Below are positions 7,788-15,527 of a stretch of 64,000 nt of DNA, in pieces; position 1 is the first letter of the stretch, and the number at the start of each line of letters is the position of its first letter. Source of the stretch: Sphingorhabdus contaminans (GTDB taxonomy: Bacteria > Pseudomonadota > Alphaproteobacteria > Sphingomonadales > Sphingomonadaceae); NCBI RefSeq assembly GCF_007280415.1, contig NZ_VKKU01000001.1:930001-994000 (forward strand). Direction: 5' to 3'. The notes under the pieces are model-generated. The model saw only the letters and a list, made by a program, of their open reading frames with translations, had not been told where the DNA came from and searched no databases. The translations under genes and the position numbers were made by a program.

Positions 7788-10145
7788 CTAGAAGTTAAAT
7801 GTGCCTGAAACACCATAAGTACGTGGTTGAGCGACATTGCACCTGACGCCTGTGCTGCCCGGAAAAACGCCATTTCGTAATCCGAAAGCTGCATCGAGCA
7901 CTTGATAGAACTGTGCGTTGCAATAACCCTTGTTAGTCAGATTGTTACCGAATAACGCAACACTCCAACGATCATCGGGGCCATTGATCTGAAGGCGCGC
8001 TCCAACCAAAGCATAACCATCCTGGATGGTTTGCCGATTATTGTCGGTGACACCGCCGTTGTTCTGGTCGGAAACTAAGGCAAGATTGCCGTTAAGCGAC
8101 CAGCCAAGACCGGAACTGCCGATGTCCCCAGTCCATGTTGCACCAAGACTGCCGGAAAATTCCGGAGCATAGTTATTCCGCGTGCCGGCAAGATTCTGAA
8201 CGCCGCCCAGACCGGGAAGGCCTGCACCGCCCGGGTAAGAGGTGAATTCGGAATCGAGATAAGCGAGCGAAGCGTTGATCACGAAGTTTCGCGAAGGAGC
8301 GATGCGCGTGTCAAACTCAAACCCTTGGTGTCGCAAATTGCCGGCATTGCGAACGACAAAGCTGACCCCGTCAAAGCTACGATCTTGAAATCCGCCAACG
8401 TCCATGCGGTAAAGTGTGAGATTCGCCTGAAGGGCATTGTCAAGCCAACTCGTCTTTGCACCAATTTCGTAGTTCTTCACCGTTTCCCGCCCAAAGAGGC
8501 GCAATTGGTTCAACGCTACAGCCCCGCCGCCGGAGTTAAATCCCCCCGATTTGAAGCCGGTCGAATAGCTCGCAAATATCATTACGTCGTCGTTCGGCTT
8601 GTAATTGAGAGCTGCGCGCCAGGTGAAACGATCATCCTTCAATTCAAGAATGGTATTTTCCGTTGCACGTAATCCGGCTGCAAACGGATTGCCGCGCAGC
8701 TGAACATAGGTTGCGTCCTTCTTCTCTTTGGTCCAGCGACCGCCCAGAGTGAAAGTTAGAGGTTCTGCGATCCTAAAATTGGCCTGACCGTAGACTGCAA
8801 AGCTATCGACCGACTGCGCGAAATCCTGATCGGTTGCATTGACTCCTCCACCAGTCGCGAGGAGTCCATTACACGCTGGGCGGGAAGCAACCGGTACCAA
8901 CGCATTGCAGAACTGGCTTCCGAGCTGGAGCCGCTCATCAATGACGAAATCTTCACTGAAGTAGTAGAGGCCAGCAACGAAATCTAGCGCGCCGCCCAAG
9001 AGTTCATCCTTGGGTGAGATCAATTGCAACTCGTGATTATGGCTTTTGGAGAGATAGCCACCTTCCCGTGACGCCAATGGAACAGGAGTGAAGATTACAT
9101 CGCCGTCAATTTGCGAACTGTCCCAACGGCGATAACTGTTGATCAACCGCAGCGAGAAACTGCCGACCTCCAACGTTGCATCGCTGGAAAGGCCCCAATT
9201 CTTGTCATTATAGTCTGCAGTAATCCTTTGCCGCACATTTCGGTCGAACAGTACCGTGTCATTGGCCGAGCCCGACAACGCATTCTGAAGCCCAAGAAAA
9301 CTCGTCAATTGGGCTGTGGAAACCGAATTTGGCTTGAATTCGCTGGGAACATAACCGTCTCCATTGCTCTTGGCATAATCACCGCGGATCAGCCATGTAA
9401 GATTACCCAGTTCCGCTTTAACCGAAAGCCTGCCGGCATAATCGTCCGAGCCACCATAAGTCTGGCCGTCAAGTTGGTTAAGCCAATATCCGTCGAACCA
9501 AGAACCGAGACCGGCAAAACGCATCGCGACATTTTCTCCAAGCGGGAGATTGACATGTCCACGCATCATGTAGCGATCGCTGTTGCCTGCCTCGGCGCTG
9601 ATCCGGCCTGAAAATTCGTTTTCTGGCTGGGCGCTGCGGAATGACAGCGCGCCGACGCTAGCATTGCGGCCGAACAGTGTTCCTTGTGGCCCACGTAAAA
9701 CCTCGACACCTTCGATATCAAGGAAGTTTCCGATGATAGAACCCGGACGCGGAACATATACACCATCCAGAAACGCCGCGACGCTTGGCTCGGTAGCGGT
9801 GTTACCGGGCGCGCCGATGCCACGAACAGTCAACCGGATACTGGCGGCCTGCGAACTGCGTGTCGCCGAAAAGTTGGTAGCGATGCGTGGTAGGTCCTGA
9901 ACGGTCAGGACATTTTCTTGCTCCAGTTTTGCAGCACCGAATGCGGCGACCGAAATTGGAACGTCCTGCACGTTTTCACTACGCTTTTGGGCGGTGACGA
10001 CAATCACGTCGTCAGCATAGCTTTCTGCCGCTTCGTCGCTTTCATTCTGCGCTAGAGCCGGTTGTGCCCCAAGCAAAGCAACAGTTGAACAAGCCAACGA
10101 CAATTGCCCCTTCAGATAGGGCTTTTTCCAGTTACTTCGATTCAT
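7788..10145 (-). CDS. TonB-dependent outer-membrane receptor
   Basis: A 785-residue receptor. It has a signal peptide (cleavage near PALAQ|NES), a TonB box region (DDVIVVTAQKR), a plug domain with VPISVAAFG, LRGPQGTLFGRNASVGALS, and a 22-strand barrel ending in YGVSGTFNF with the terminal Phe. There is no N-terminal STN domain, so it probably does not signal to an anti-sigma factor. Ribosome-binding site AGGGAGG lies 6 nt before the ATG. The long leader holds a TGTCA-N6-TGACA operator (10364-10379) about 220 bp upstream, matching the one next to the crp-like gene. The cargo is unknown. Sphingomonads use such receptors for sugars, aromatics and siderophores. The neighbouring DUF1254 protein argues for a metabolic substrate rather than iron. 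Confidence 0.92.
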   Translation of the reverse strand: MNRSNWKKPYLKGQLSLACSTVALLGAQPALAQNESDEAAESYADDVIVVTAQKRSENVQDVPISVAAFGAAKLEQENVLTVQDLPRIATNFSATRSSQAASIRLTVRGIGAPGNTATEPSVAAFLDGVYVPRPGSIIGNFLDIEGVEVLRGPQGTLFGRNASVGALSFRSAQPENEFSGRISAEAGNSDRYMMRGHVNLPLGENVAMRFAGLGSWFDGYWLNQLDGQTYGGSDDYAGRLSVKAELGNLTWLIRGDYAKSNGDGYVPSEFKPNSVSTAQLTSFLGLQNALSGSANDTVLFDRNVRQRITADYNDKNWGLSSDATLEVGSFSLRLINSYRRWDSSQIDGDVIFTPVPLASREGGYLSKSHNHELQLISPKDELLGGALDFVAGLYYFSEDFVIDERLQLGSQFCNALVPVASRPACNGLLATGGGVNATDQDFAQSVDSFAVYGQANFRIAEPLTFTLGGRWTKEKKDATYVQLRGNPFAAGLRATENTILELKDDRFTWRAALNYKPNDDVMIFASYSTGFKSGGFNSGGGAVALNQLRLFGRETVKNYEIGAKTSWLDNALQANLTLYRMDVGGFQDRSFDGVSFVVRNAGNLRHQGFEFDTRIAPSRNFVINASLAYLDSEFTSYPGGAGLPGLGGVQNLAGTRNNYAPEFSGSLGATWTGDIGSSGLGWSLNGNLALVSDQNNGGVTDNNRQTIQDGYALVGARLQINGPDDRWSVALFGNNLTNKGYCNAQFYQVLDAAFGLRNGVFPGSTGVRCNVAQPRTYGVSGTFNF

Positions 10146-10363
10146 TTTTTCCTCCCTTTGATACTTCGAACTCTAACGATCATCGTTGCTTTACAGTCAC
10201 TTAAGACATCAGCGATTGTTGACCAAAAGGCACTCACCAGAAGCCGCCGCCCAAACTGAACTTTCTGGACGTTTTCCACGGCAATCACTGAGATTCGAAC
10301 ATTCCGCACCTCGCATACCCAACGACATGACGGATCAACTTAACGGGCAGACGGCCGACGGGA

Positions 10364-10379
10364 TGTCATCTAGTTGACA
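10364..10379. promoter_or_regulatory. Crp-family operator upstream of the receptor gene
   Basis: TGTCATCTAGTTGACA has perfect TGTCA/TGACA half-sites separated by 6 bp, the geometry of Crp/Fnr dimers. It shares 15 of 16 bases with 11271-11286. If bound as a class II activator site (centre at -41.5), transcription toward the receptor gene would start near 10330, with a weak -10 (TTAAGT on the minus strand) near 10338-10343. Confidence 0.65.
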
Positions 10380-10532
10380 CACCGTTATCATTCCCATGGA
10401 ATTTGATTGGCGCATTAGCGCATGTTTAAAATTGACCTAGCTCTAGGCTCGGAACGATATCGCTAAGTTGATTTGACCTCGCGCCTCAAATTTAGATCTT
10501 GCGCCAAAGTGTGATTAGTCTGTCGTGCCTTC

Positions 10533-10547
10533 TGTCAAGGTGTGACA
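10533..10547. promoter_or_regulatory. Variant operator with 5-bp spacer
   Basis: TGTCA-AGGTG-TGACA has the same half-sites as the two perfect operators but a 5-bp spacer. That would rotate the two half-sites by about 34 degrees, so binding is probably weaker or absent. It lies about 100 bp beyond the 3' end of the crp-like gene. Confidence 0.25.
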
Positions 10548-10644
10548 TGATGCACGGCGAAGATGAACGGTAAGCTTGCAAGCGTCTGCTTGGGATTATC
10601 CAAAGGTTGGGACCAGTGGATGCGTGAGCAATGATCCATGGCGA

Positions 10645-11271
10645 TCAATGCCAGTTGCATTTTATTGCTCGCACCTGCCGGCTTATCAACCCCTCGGCTT
10701 GCAACTGGCTAAGGACGATATTTACAGCCTGCCGAGAGGCACCAAGCATTGATGCAAGTTCAGCTTGGGTAACGTCCAGTAAAAGACTGCCTTCCTCGCG
10801 GACCATACGGCGCAGCCTCGCCTCCGTACGTTCGCGCAGGGGCATCAGGCTCAGTTCCTCCATGATAGTTAACAAGTTCCGCACATTGGCTGCCGAAACC
10901 TTAGCCAAAGCTCGCTCGATTTCTGGATGTCGCGACGTTAGGCGGTGGACATCTGCTGCCACGATAAGCGACACCATAAGCTCACTGCGCGCTTCGACGG
11001 ATACCGGTGCCGGAAGCAAGTCGTACATGGCTGCTTCTCCGAAAAGCTCATTCCGACGGATGATTTTCAACAGTAAGTGCCGCCCATTCTCCCCGTCTAG
11101 ACAAAAAAGAGCTGTGCCTTGGCGCACGACATAAAGGCCGTCGGGTAACTCGGTGCGAGTGTAGATCAACGTCCCGCGAGCAAAGCTGCGCGATACCATT
11201 GCCGCTTCAACATCGCGGCGGGCTGGTTCAGGGAGATCGTCTATCCAGTTTGGGGGAGCCGGAGAATTCAT
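10645..11271 (-). CDS. Crp/Fnr-family transcriptional regulator
   Basis: A 208-residue regulator from the ATG at 11271 (216 residues from a GTG at 11295). The N-terminal cyclic-nucleotide-binding-like beta-roll includes GTLIYTRTELPDGLYVVRQG and NELFGEAAMYD. A long dimerisation helix follows, then a winged HTH with TQAELASMLGASRQAVNIVLSQL. There is no N-terminal cysteine cluster, so it is not an FNR-type Fe-S sensor. The recognition helix has SRQAVNIV in place of the SRETVGRI of E. coli Crp, in keeping with a TGTCA rather than TGTGA half-site. The perfect operator abuts the ATG, so autoregulation is likely. It is divergent from the DUF1254 gene. The ligand is unknown. Confidence 0.88.
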   Translation of the reverse strand: MNSPAPPNWIDDLPEPARRDVEAAMVSRSFARGTLIYTRTELPDGLYVVRQGTALFCLDGENGRHLLLKIIRRNELFGEAAMYDLLPAPVSVEARSELMVSLIVAADVHRLTSRHPEIERALAKVSAANVRNLLTIMEELSLMPLRERTEARLRRMVREEGSLLLDVTQAELASMLGASRQAVNIVLSQLQAEGLISRQVRAIKCNWH

Positions 11272-11286
11272 GTCATCTAGGTGACA
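11271..11286. promoter_or_regulatory. Crp-family operator between regulator and DUF1254 gene
   Basis: TGTCATCTAGGTGACA has perfect TGTCA/TGACA half-sites with a 6-bp spacer. Its centre (11278.5) is 41.5 bp before position 11320, where a start site would be expected from the TATGAC -10-like hexamer at 11308-11313. This is the class II activator arrangement. The same site touches the start codon of the regulator gene on the other strand, where binding would block its expression. Confidence 0.7.
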
Positions 11287-11307
11287 TCTTAACACGAAAG
11301 AGCACAG

Positions 11308-11320
11308 TATGACAAGCTCT
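11308..11320 (+). promoter_or_regulatory. Predicted -10 and start site for the DUF1254 gene
   Basis: TATGAC at 11308-11313 is an acceptable -10 hexamer. It leaves a 20-nt leader with GGAGGAA before the ATG at 11340. The -35 region is taken by the operator and has no TTGACA, as expected for an activator-dependent promoter. Confidence 0.4.
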
Positions 11321-11339
11321 GCAAATTAGCGGAGGAAGT

Positions 11340-12794
11340 ATGCGCCTGTCAAAATCTGCGATTATCGTTCTAGGTTTGGTAGTTGCAACTGCACTGCCGC
11401 CGCAAATCATTGCTGCGCAGGAACTAGTCGCACAGAGTTCGCCTGCGCCTGACTGGCGTGAAACCTATGCCTATAACGTCGGCATGCAGGCATTCATCTA
11501 TGGTTATCCATCACTTAAGCTCGCCAGTATGCGTCAAGCATGGATCGATGGCCCGAAGACCGATTTGAGTCTCGAAGGAGGCAACGTCTACAACCACTAC
11601 CGCAAGTTGTCTGATCATACTTATCGGTACGGCAACTCCATGAATCGGGATACACTCTACTCAGTATCTTTTTCAGATGTTAGCAAGGAGCCCCTGATCT
11701 ACACGTTGCCGGCGAACCCAGATGGCCGCTACATGTCTATCGAGTTCACAGACTGGTATACGGATGCCTTTGCTTACATTAGTCCCCGGGACCACGCGCA
11801 AAACAAGCCCGTATCTTACATGATCTACTATGGCGAATGGAATCGATCTGTTCCCACCGGAGTTGACAAAGTCATTAAATCCCCAACGCCATGGATAATT
11901 GGGCTTGGGCGTACGTATACCACCAATACCAACGCTGACCTTAGGATCGCCCATGCGGTACAGGATGGCATGACAATTTTTCAATTGAGCGAATGGGGCA
12001 AGGACAACCCGCAAAAAACAAGGCCAGTGCGTGATTTTGTTCGCAATACACAAACTACGGATGAGCTTTCGGCGATGAAATCGATTTCGGCACTGCTTAT
12101 CGAGAATCCGCCGCCAAAACGCGATGAGGCTCTTATGGTTCAGTTCGGTCTTGTCGGCATTGGGCCAAAGGCAATTCTATCAATCGCCCAGATGGATGCC
12201 GCCACGAAGCGGGGTTTGGTTCGCGCTCAGGCGGATGCAATGAAGCTGCTCGAAGCGGTAGCTGAAGACATGGGGTCGGTGACCAACCAGCGCAAGAAAG
12301 TGAATGGTTGGGTTTATAATCCTCAGAATTGGGGCCGCATGGCAGAGAACGGTGACTTCCTTGGTCGCGCTGCCACACAATCGCTGGCGGGCGGTATGGA
12401 AAACTGGGTTGAAGAAGCCGTCAAGCTCAGGAGCTTCCACGATAACGGGGGCGCCAAACTCAATGGTGCCAATACCTACATGCTCAAGTTCAGCCAGGAT
12501 CAGATACCCAAGGTAAAATCCTTCTGGTCGATCACGCTTTACGACAACGAATTCAACTTGGTAGATCCTGGGACTGGTAAGTACGCAGTACGGAGCATCG
12601 ATCCGGACCTAGTATTCGGTCCGGATGGTTCCCTAACAATATTATTGTCGCCTCAAAAGCAGAAGGTAAAGGGATTGAACTGGTTGCCTACACCGCAGAA
12701 TGCGGACTTCAACCTCTTCTTTCGGGCCTATCTCCCGGCACAGGATTTGATCAATCAGAGCTATGTCCCCCCGCCCATTACCCGGGTCCCCTAG
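11340..12794 (+). CDS. Exported DUF1254/DUF1214 protein
   Basis: A 484-residue protein with a signal peptide (cleavage near IIAAQ|EL). The N-terminal half has the DUF1254 pattern: YAYNVGMQAFIYGYPSLKL, the NRDTLYSVSFSDVSKEPLIY block and DGRYMSIEFTDWYTDAFAY. The C-terminal part is DUF1214-like: SFWSITLYDNEFNLVDPG and GPDGSLTILLSP. Proteins of this COG5361 type are widespread and their biochemical role is not settled. Ribosome-binding site GGAGGAA lies 4 nt before the ATG. The location beside a TonB receptor and a Crp regulator with shared operators suggests periplasmic processing of what the receptor imports. This is inference. Confidence 0.85.
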   Translation: MRLSKSAIIVLGLVVATALPPQIIAAQELVAQSSPAPDWRETYAYNVGMQAFIYGYPSLKLASMRQAWIDGPKTDLSLEGGNVYNHYRKLSDHTYRYGNSMNRDTLYSVSFSDVSKEPLIYTLPANPDGRYMSIEFTDWYTDAFAYISPRDHAQNKPVSYMIYYGEWNRSVPTGVDKVIKSPTPWIIGLGRTYTTNTNADLRIAHAVQDGMTIFQLSEWGKDNPQKTRPVRDFVRNTQTTDELSAMKSISALLIENPPPKRDEALMVQFGLVGIGPKAILSIAQMDAATKRGLVRAQADAMKLLEAVAEDMGSVTNQRKKVNGWVYNPQNWGRMAENGDFLGRAATQSLAGGMENWVEEAVKLRSFHDNGGAKLNGANTYMLKFSQDQIPKVKSFWSITLYDNEFNLVDPGTGKYAVRSIDPDLVFGPDGSLTILLSPQKQKVKGLNWLPTPQNADFNLFFRAYLPAQDLINQSYVPPPITRVP

Positions 12795-13176
12795 GGCAGC
12801 CAAGGGATGCGGGTGTATTCGCCAGCGCTTTTAGCTGCCGCAGTGCTACCGTCTCGAACCAGCCATTGTGTCTGATCCCGGGGTCATTGCTAGGCGCGAC
12901 GAAGGCGGTGCGAACGGCAGCAATGTACGCTAAGCTGTCGCGTATCGGCTTCATTGGCATCGGCTGCCCGGTCTAGTATGCTTATATGGGTTGCGGGTCC
13001 CATTAGCCAGAATAAGGGGGTGCCACCCCGGTGGGAGCACGTCAGGAAGGTTTTTACGATGGGGTGGGGGTGCCATTTGGCGCGAGGTAGGCGTTGGCTA
13101 GCCCTTGTAAAAAGGTGGGTAGGAAGGTGAGTATAGCCCCTATATTCATGACAAGTGTTTGAATTTATTAGGGTTA
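12795..13176. other. Gene-free right end of the island
   Basis: This 382-bp stretch lies between the DUF1254 gene and tRNA-Ser. No protein of known family is recognised in any frame. It has two exact copies of GGGGGTGCCA (13016-13025 and 13066-13075) and a CCACC-CC-GGTGG inverted repeat at 13023-13034. A 60-codon open frame on the minus strand (12778-12960) has no supporting features. Confidence 0.45.
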
Positions 13177-13193
13177 TGGCGGACAGGGTGGGA
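13177..13193 (-). repeat. attR-like repeat: tRNA-Ser 3' end
   Basis: The last 17 nt of tRNA-Ser (T-arm 3' strand, acceptor 3' strand, discriminator, CCA) are repeated identically at 7433-7449. This is the part of a tRNA most often used as an integration core. Confidence 0.75.
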
Positions 13194-13266
13194 TTCGAAC
13201 CCACGGTAAGCTTGCACCTACGACGGTTTTCAAGACCGTTGCCTTAAACCACTCGGCCACCTGTCC
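13177..13266 (-). tRNA. tRNA-Ser(UGA)
   Basis: The minus strand folds into a 90-nt class II tRNA. The acceptor GGACAGG pairs with CCTGTCC, the discriminator is G and CCA is encoded. The anticodon loop CTTGAAA gives anticodon UGA, followed by a long variable arm (CGTAGGTGCAAGCTTACCG region) and the T-loop GTTCGAATC. It reads UCA/UCG serine codons. Its 3' end is the apparent integration site of the island to the left. Confidence 0.97.
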
Positions 13267-13460
13267 GCGAAGGAAATGCCCCTAGCCAGCAATGCCCGTG
13301 CTTGCAAGTGCTTCGCGCTTCCGCAACTTTTCTTCACATGGTTTAGGGGGCGGGCCATGCCGGAACGCCTGTCAAATGCGGCAAAGCGCAACGGATTGCG
13401 ATTCCCATATCCTCTGCACTGTGGCACACTGACGTCAATAAGGCTTACAGGGGATAGATT

Positions 13461-14525
13461 TTGGTCACGCGTAAGATTCTGTATTCATTGGGCATCTGCG
13501 TCATGGCCTTTCAGGTGCCGCAAGGGTCGGAAGCGCAGGAATCGATCATGCCGTCGCAACCCGCAATTGCGATGGAAACAGGCTTCCGCGCCTATCTCAC
13601 CGAGGTGCGTCAGAAGGCGCTTGCCCAAGGCGTAACCGCCGCGACGCTGGACAGGGTCCTGCCGTCTATCAGCTATAATGAGCGGGTGGTCCGGCTGGAT
13701 CGCGCGCAGCCTGAGGGAGCTGCAGATGCGCCTATCCCCAATTTTGCGCCCTATAAGGCCCGTCATGTCGATGCCTCGCGCATAACGCGCGGCCGGGCGA
13801 AATATACCGAGCTGCGCCCCTTGCTCGCGCGGATCGAAGCCGAAACCGGCGTCCCTGAAGAAATGATGATTGCGATTTACGGGCATGAGACAAATTACGG
13901 CACGGTTACCGGCAATTATAACGCGCCTGAAGCGCTGGCTTCGCTCGCCTATGAAGGCCGCCGCCGCGCCTTGTTTGAGGCGGAATTGATCGCGGTCCTC
14001 AAGATGATTGACCGTGGTGTGCCCCAATATGCCATTACCGGAAGCTGGGCAGGGGCGCTGGGTAAACCCCAGTTTCTGCCTTCGGTCTATTTACGTTTGG
14101 CCCGCGATGGTGACGGGGACGGCTATGCCGATATCTGGAAAAGTGAAGTCGATGCGATGACGTCGATCGCCAACTATTTCGTCAACGCCGGCTGGCGCCG
14201 TGGCGAGGAATGGGGCTTTGCGGTCAATGTGCCGGCGACGCTTGATCGCCGCGCCATCCAGTCGCGCATGACCGCACCGCGTTGCCCGCGCGTCTTTTCC
14301 CGCCATAGCCAGTGGAAGACCATTGCCGAATGGCGTCAGCTTGGCGTCGTTCCCCAACGGGGATTCTGGCCGAAAGATTCCATGCTGGCGACGTTGATCG
14401 AGCCCGACGGACAGGGGCAGACCGCATATTTACTCGGTGGCAACTACCGCGTGATATTGGACTATAATTGTTCAAATTTTTACGCGCTTTCCGTGGGGTT
14501 ATTGGCTGATGAGGTTCGCAACTGA
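13461..14525 (+). CDS. Lytic murein transglycosylase, MltB/SLT2 type
   Basis: A 354-residue periplasmic enzyme that cleaves peptidoglycan glycan strands to 1,6-anhydro ends. The catalytic Glu is in IAIYGHETNYG. GKPQFLPSVYLRLARDGDGDGYADIW and the ANYFVNAGWRRGEEWG segment are typical of the MltB fold. The start is a TTG at 13461 with AGGGGA 7 nt upstream; it gives a signal peptide (RKILYSLGICVMAF...AQE). The next ATG (13503) would lack one. No lipobox is seen, so it is soluble rather than lipid-anchored. It overlaps rlpA by 17 bp, and both act on peptidoglycan. Confidence 0.9.
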   Translation: MVTRKILYSLGICVMAFQVPQGSEAQESIMPSQPAIAMETGFRAYLTEVRQKALAQGVTAATLDRVLPSISYNERVVRLDRAQPEGAADAPIPNFAPYKARHVDASRITRGRAKYTELRPLLARIEAETGVPEEMMIAIYGHETNYGTVTGNYNAPEALASLAYEGRRRALFEAELIAVLKMIDRGVPQYAITGSWAGALGKPQFLPSVYLRLARDGDGDGYADIWKSEVDAMTSIANYFVNAGWRRGEEWGFAVNVPATLDRRAIQSRMTAPRCPRVFSRHSQWKTIAEWRQLGVVPQRGFWPKDSMLATLIEPDGQGQTAYLLGGNYRVILDYNCSNFYALSVGLLADEVRN

Positions 14526-15486
14526 GACATTAGGCGCAGTCGCAAGTCTTGCGTTGCTGACATCGTGCGGTGTTGTGGGCGGCGAACGTCCTTCGCCTCC
14601 GTTAAGCACCGTTGCCGCCGCGCCGGAAACCGTAACGGACGGTCAGGTCATTCTGGGTTCGCCCTTTACCGAAAATGGCGTCACCTACACGCCGCAGGAT
14701 AATCCGCTGTATGACGATGTCGGCTATGCCGGTGTCATTGCCGCCGACCGGGTTGGAAAATCGACGGAAAATGGTGAAACCTACAACGCCTCAAGTATCT
14801 CGGCCGCGCACCGGACTTTGCCCGTTCCAAGCTATGTCGAAGTCACAGCTCTGGACAGCGGCCGAACCATCCTCGTGCGCGTGAACGACCGTGGTCCAGT
14901 CGCCAAAGACAATGTGATCCAGCTTTCCCAAGGCGCGGTGGAGCAACTGGGGCTGAACAGTGCAGCACCCGCAGCCGTAAGGGTCCGGCGCGTAAATCCG
15001 CCCGAACAGGAAAAGGCGGTACTGCGGTCCGGTGCACGGGCAACGGAGCGGATCGAAACCCCGGATCAGTTGTTACGGGTTTTACGCAATAAAATCGCAA
15101 AGCCGCCAGTCCTGACCGCTGCTGCGGACGATAGCGCGGCTGTGAAACCGGCGACGCCACCGGTAAAGACAGCAAAAGCGACGGTACCGGCCAAAAAAGC
15201 GCCTGCGGCCAAAAAGGACAGCGCGTCGGCAAAACCCGCAGAGCCCGCAAAAGAAAAAGCCAAAGCGCCGGCAACAGGCGGCTATATCGTCCAGATCGCC
15301 GCCCTATCATCACGAGCGCGCGCTGACGCCTTGGCGGCGAAGGTGGGGGGATCGGTATCGACCCTGCCAAATTCGGGTCTGTTCCGTGTCCGTCTGGGGC
15401 CCTTTGCAAGCAAAAGCGAAGCGGACCAGAAACTGGCATCGTTACAGAAAAACGGCTATCCGGCCGCCCGATTGTACCGCGAATAA
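14509..15486 (+). CDS. rlpA: RlpA-like septal lipoprotein with SPOR domain
   Basis: A 325-residue lipoprotein (lipobox LLTSC, Cys20). A double-psi beta-barrel domain spans about residues 75-155 and contains TENGETYN, ISAAHRTLPVPSYVEV and VRVNDRGP. A low-complexity Ala/Lys/Pro linker (about 205-255) leads to a C-terminal SPOR domain (GGYIVQIAALSSRARADAL to the end) that binds denuded glycans at the division site. The usual WYG of the barrel is replaced by a YAG-like sequence, so catalytic activity is less certain than in Pseudomonas RlpA. It is co-translated with the transglycosylase gene in front. Confidence 0.9.
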   Translation: MRFATETLGAVASLALLTSCGVVGGERPSPPLSTVAAAPETVTDGQVILGSPFTENGVTYTPQDNPLYDDVGYAGVIAADRVGKSTENGETYNASSISAAHRTLPVPSYVEVTALDSGRTILVRVNDRGPVAKDNVIQLSQGAVEQLGLNSAAPAAVRVRRVNPPEQEKAVLRSGARATERIETPDQLLRVLRNKIAKPPVLTAAADDSAAVKPATPPVKTAKATVPAKKAPAAKKDSASAKPAEPAKEKAKAPATGGYIVQIAALSSRARADALAAKVGGSVSTLPNSGLFRVRLGPFASKSEADQKLASLQKNGYPAARLYRE

Positions 15487-15527
15487 TTTACTAGCGAAAA
15501 GGAAGAGCGCCTCGCTATGAAGACGTC

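Larger units (their letters stand above)
10146..10644. other. Long intergenic region between the crp-like gene and the receptor gene
   Basis: This 499-bp region has no convincing gene. It holds the receptor's ribosome-binding site, a perfect Crp-type operator at 10364-10379 and a shorter-spaced variant at 10533-10547. The roughly 185-220 nt leader before the receptor gene shows no riboswitch that I recognise. Confidence 0.5.
7433..13193. mobile_element. Putative tRNA-Ser-integrated genomic island (integrase lost)
   Basis: The 5.76-kb segment is bounded by 17-bp direct repeats: the right copy is the 3' end of tRNA-Ser(UGA), the left copy is a fragment. It contains three genes that act as a unit (TonB-dependent receptor, Crp-family regulator, DUF1254 protein) and three long gene-poor spacers, unlike the tightly packed flanks. 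Codon and base use look more A/T-rich than in the neighbouring housekeeping genes, judged by eye. No integrase, relaxase or transposase is visible, so it is either a decayed element or an internal part brought in by an integrase encoded elsewhere. Confidence 0.6.

Noticed and set aside
12778-12960. 60-codon minus-strand frame at the island right end
   Set aside because: No family, no good ribosome-binding site, and it overlaps the end of the DUF1254 gene; could be a remnant but cannot be supported.
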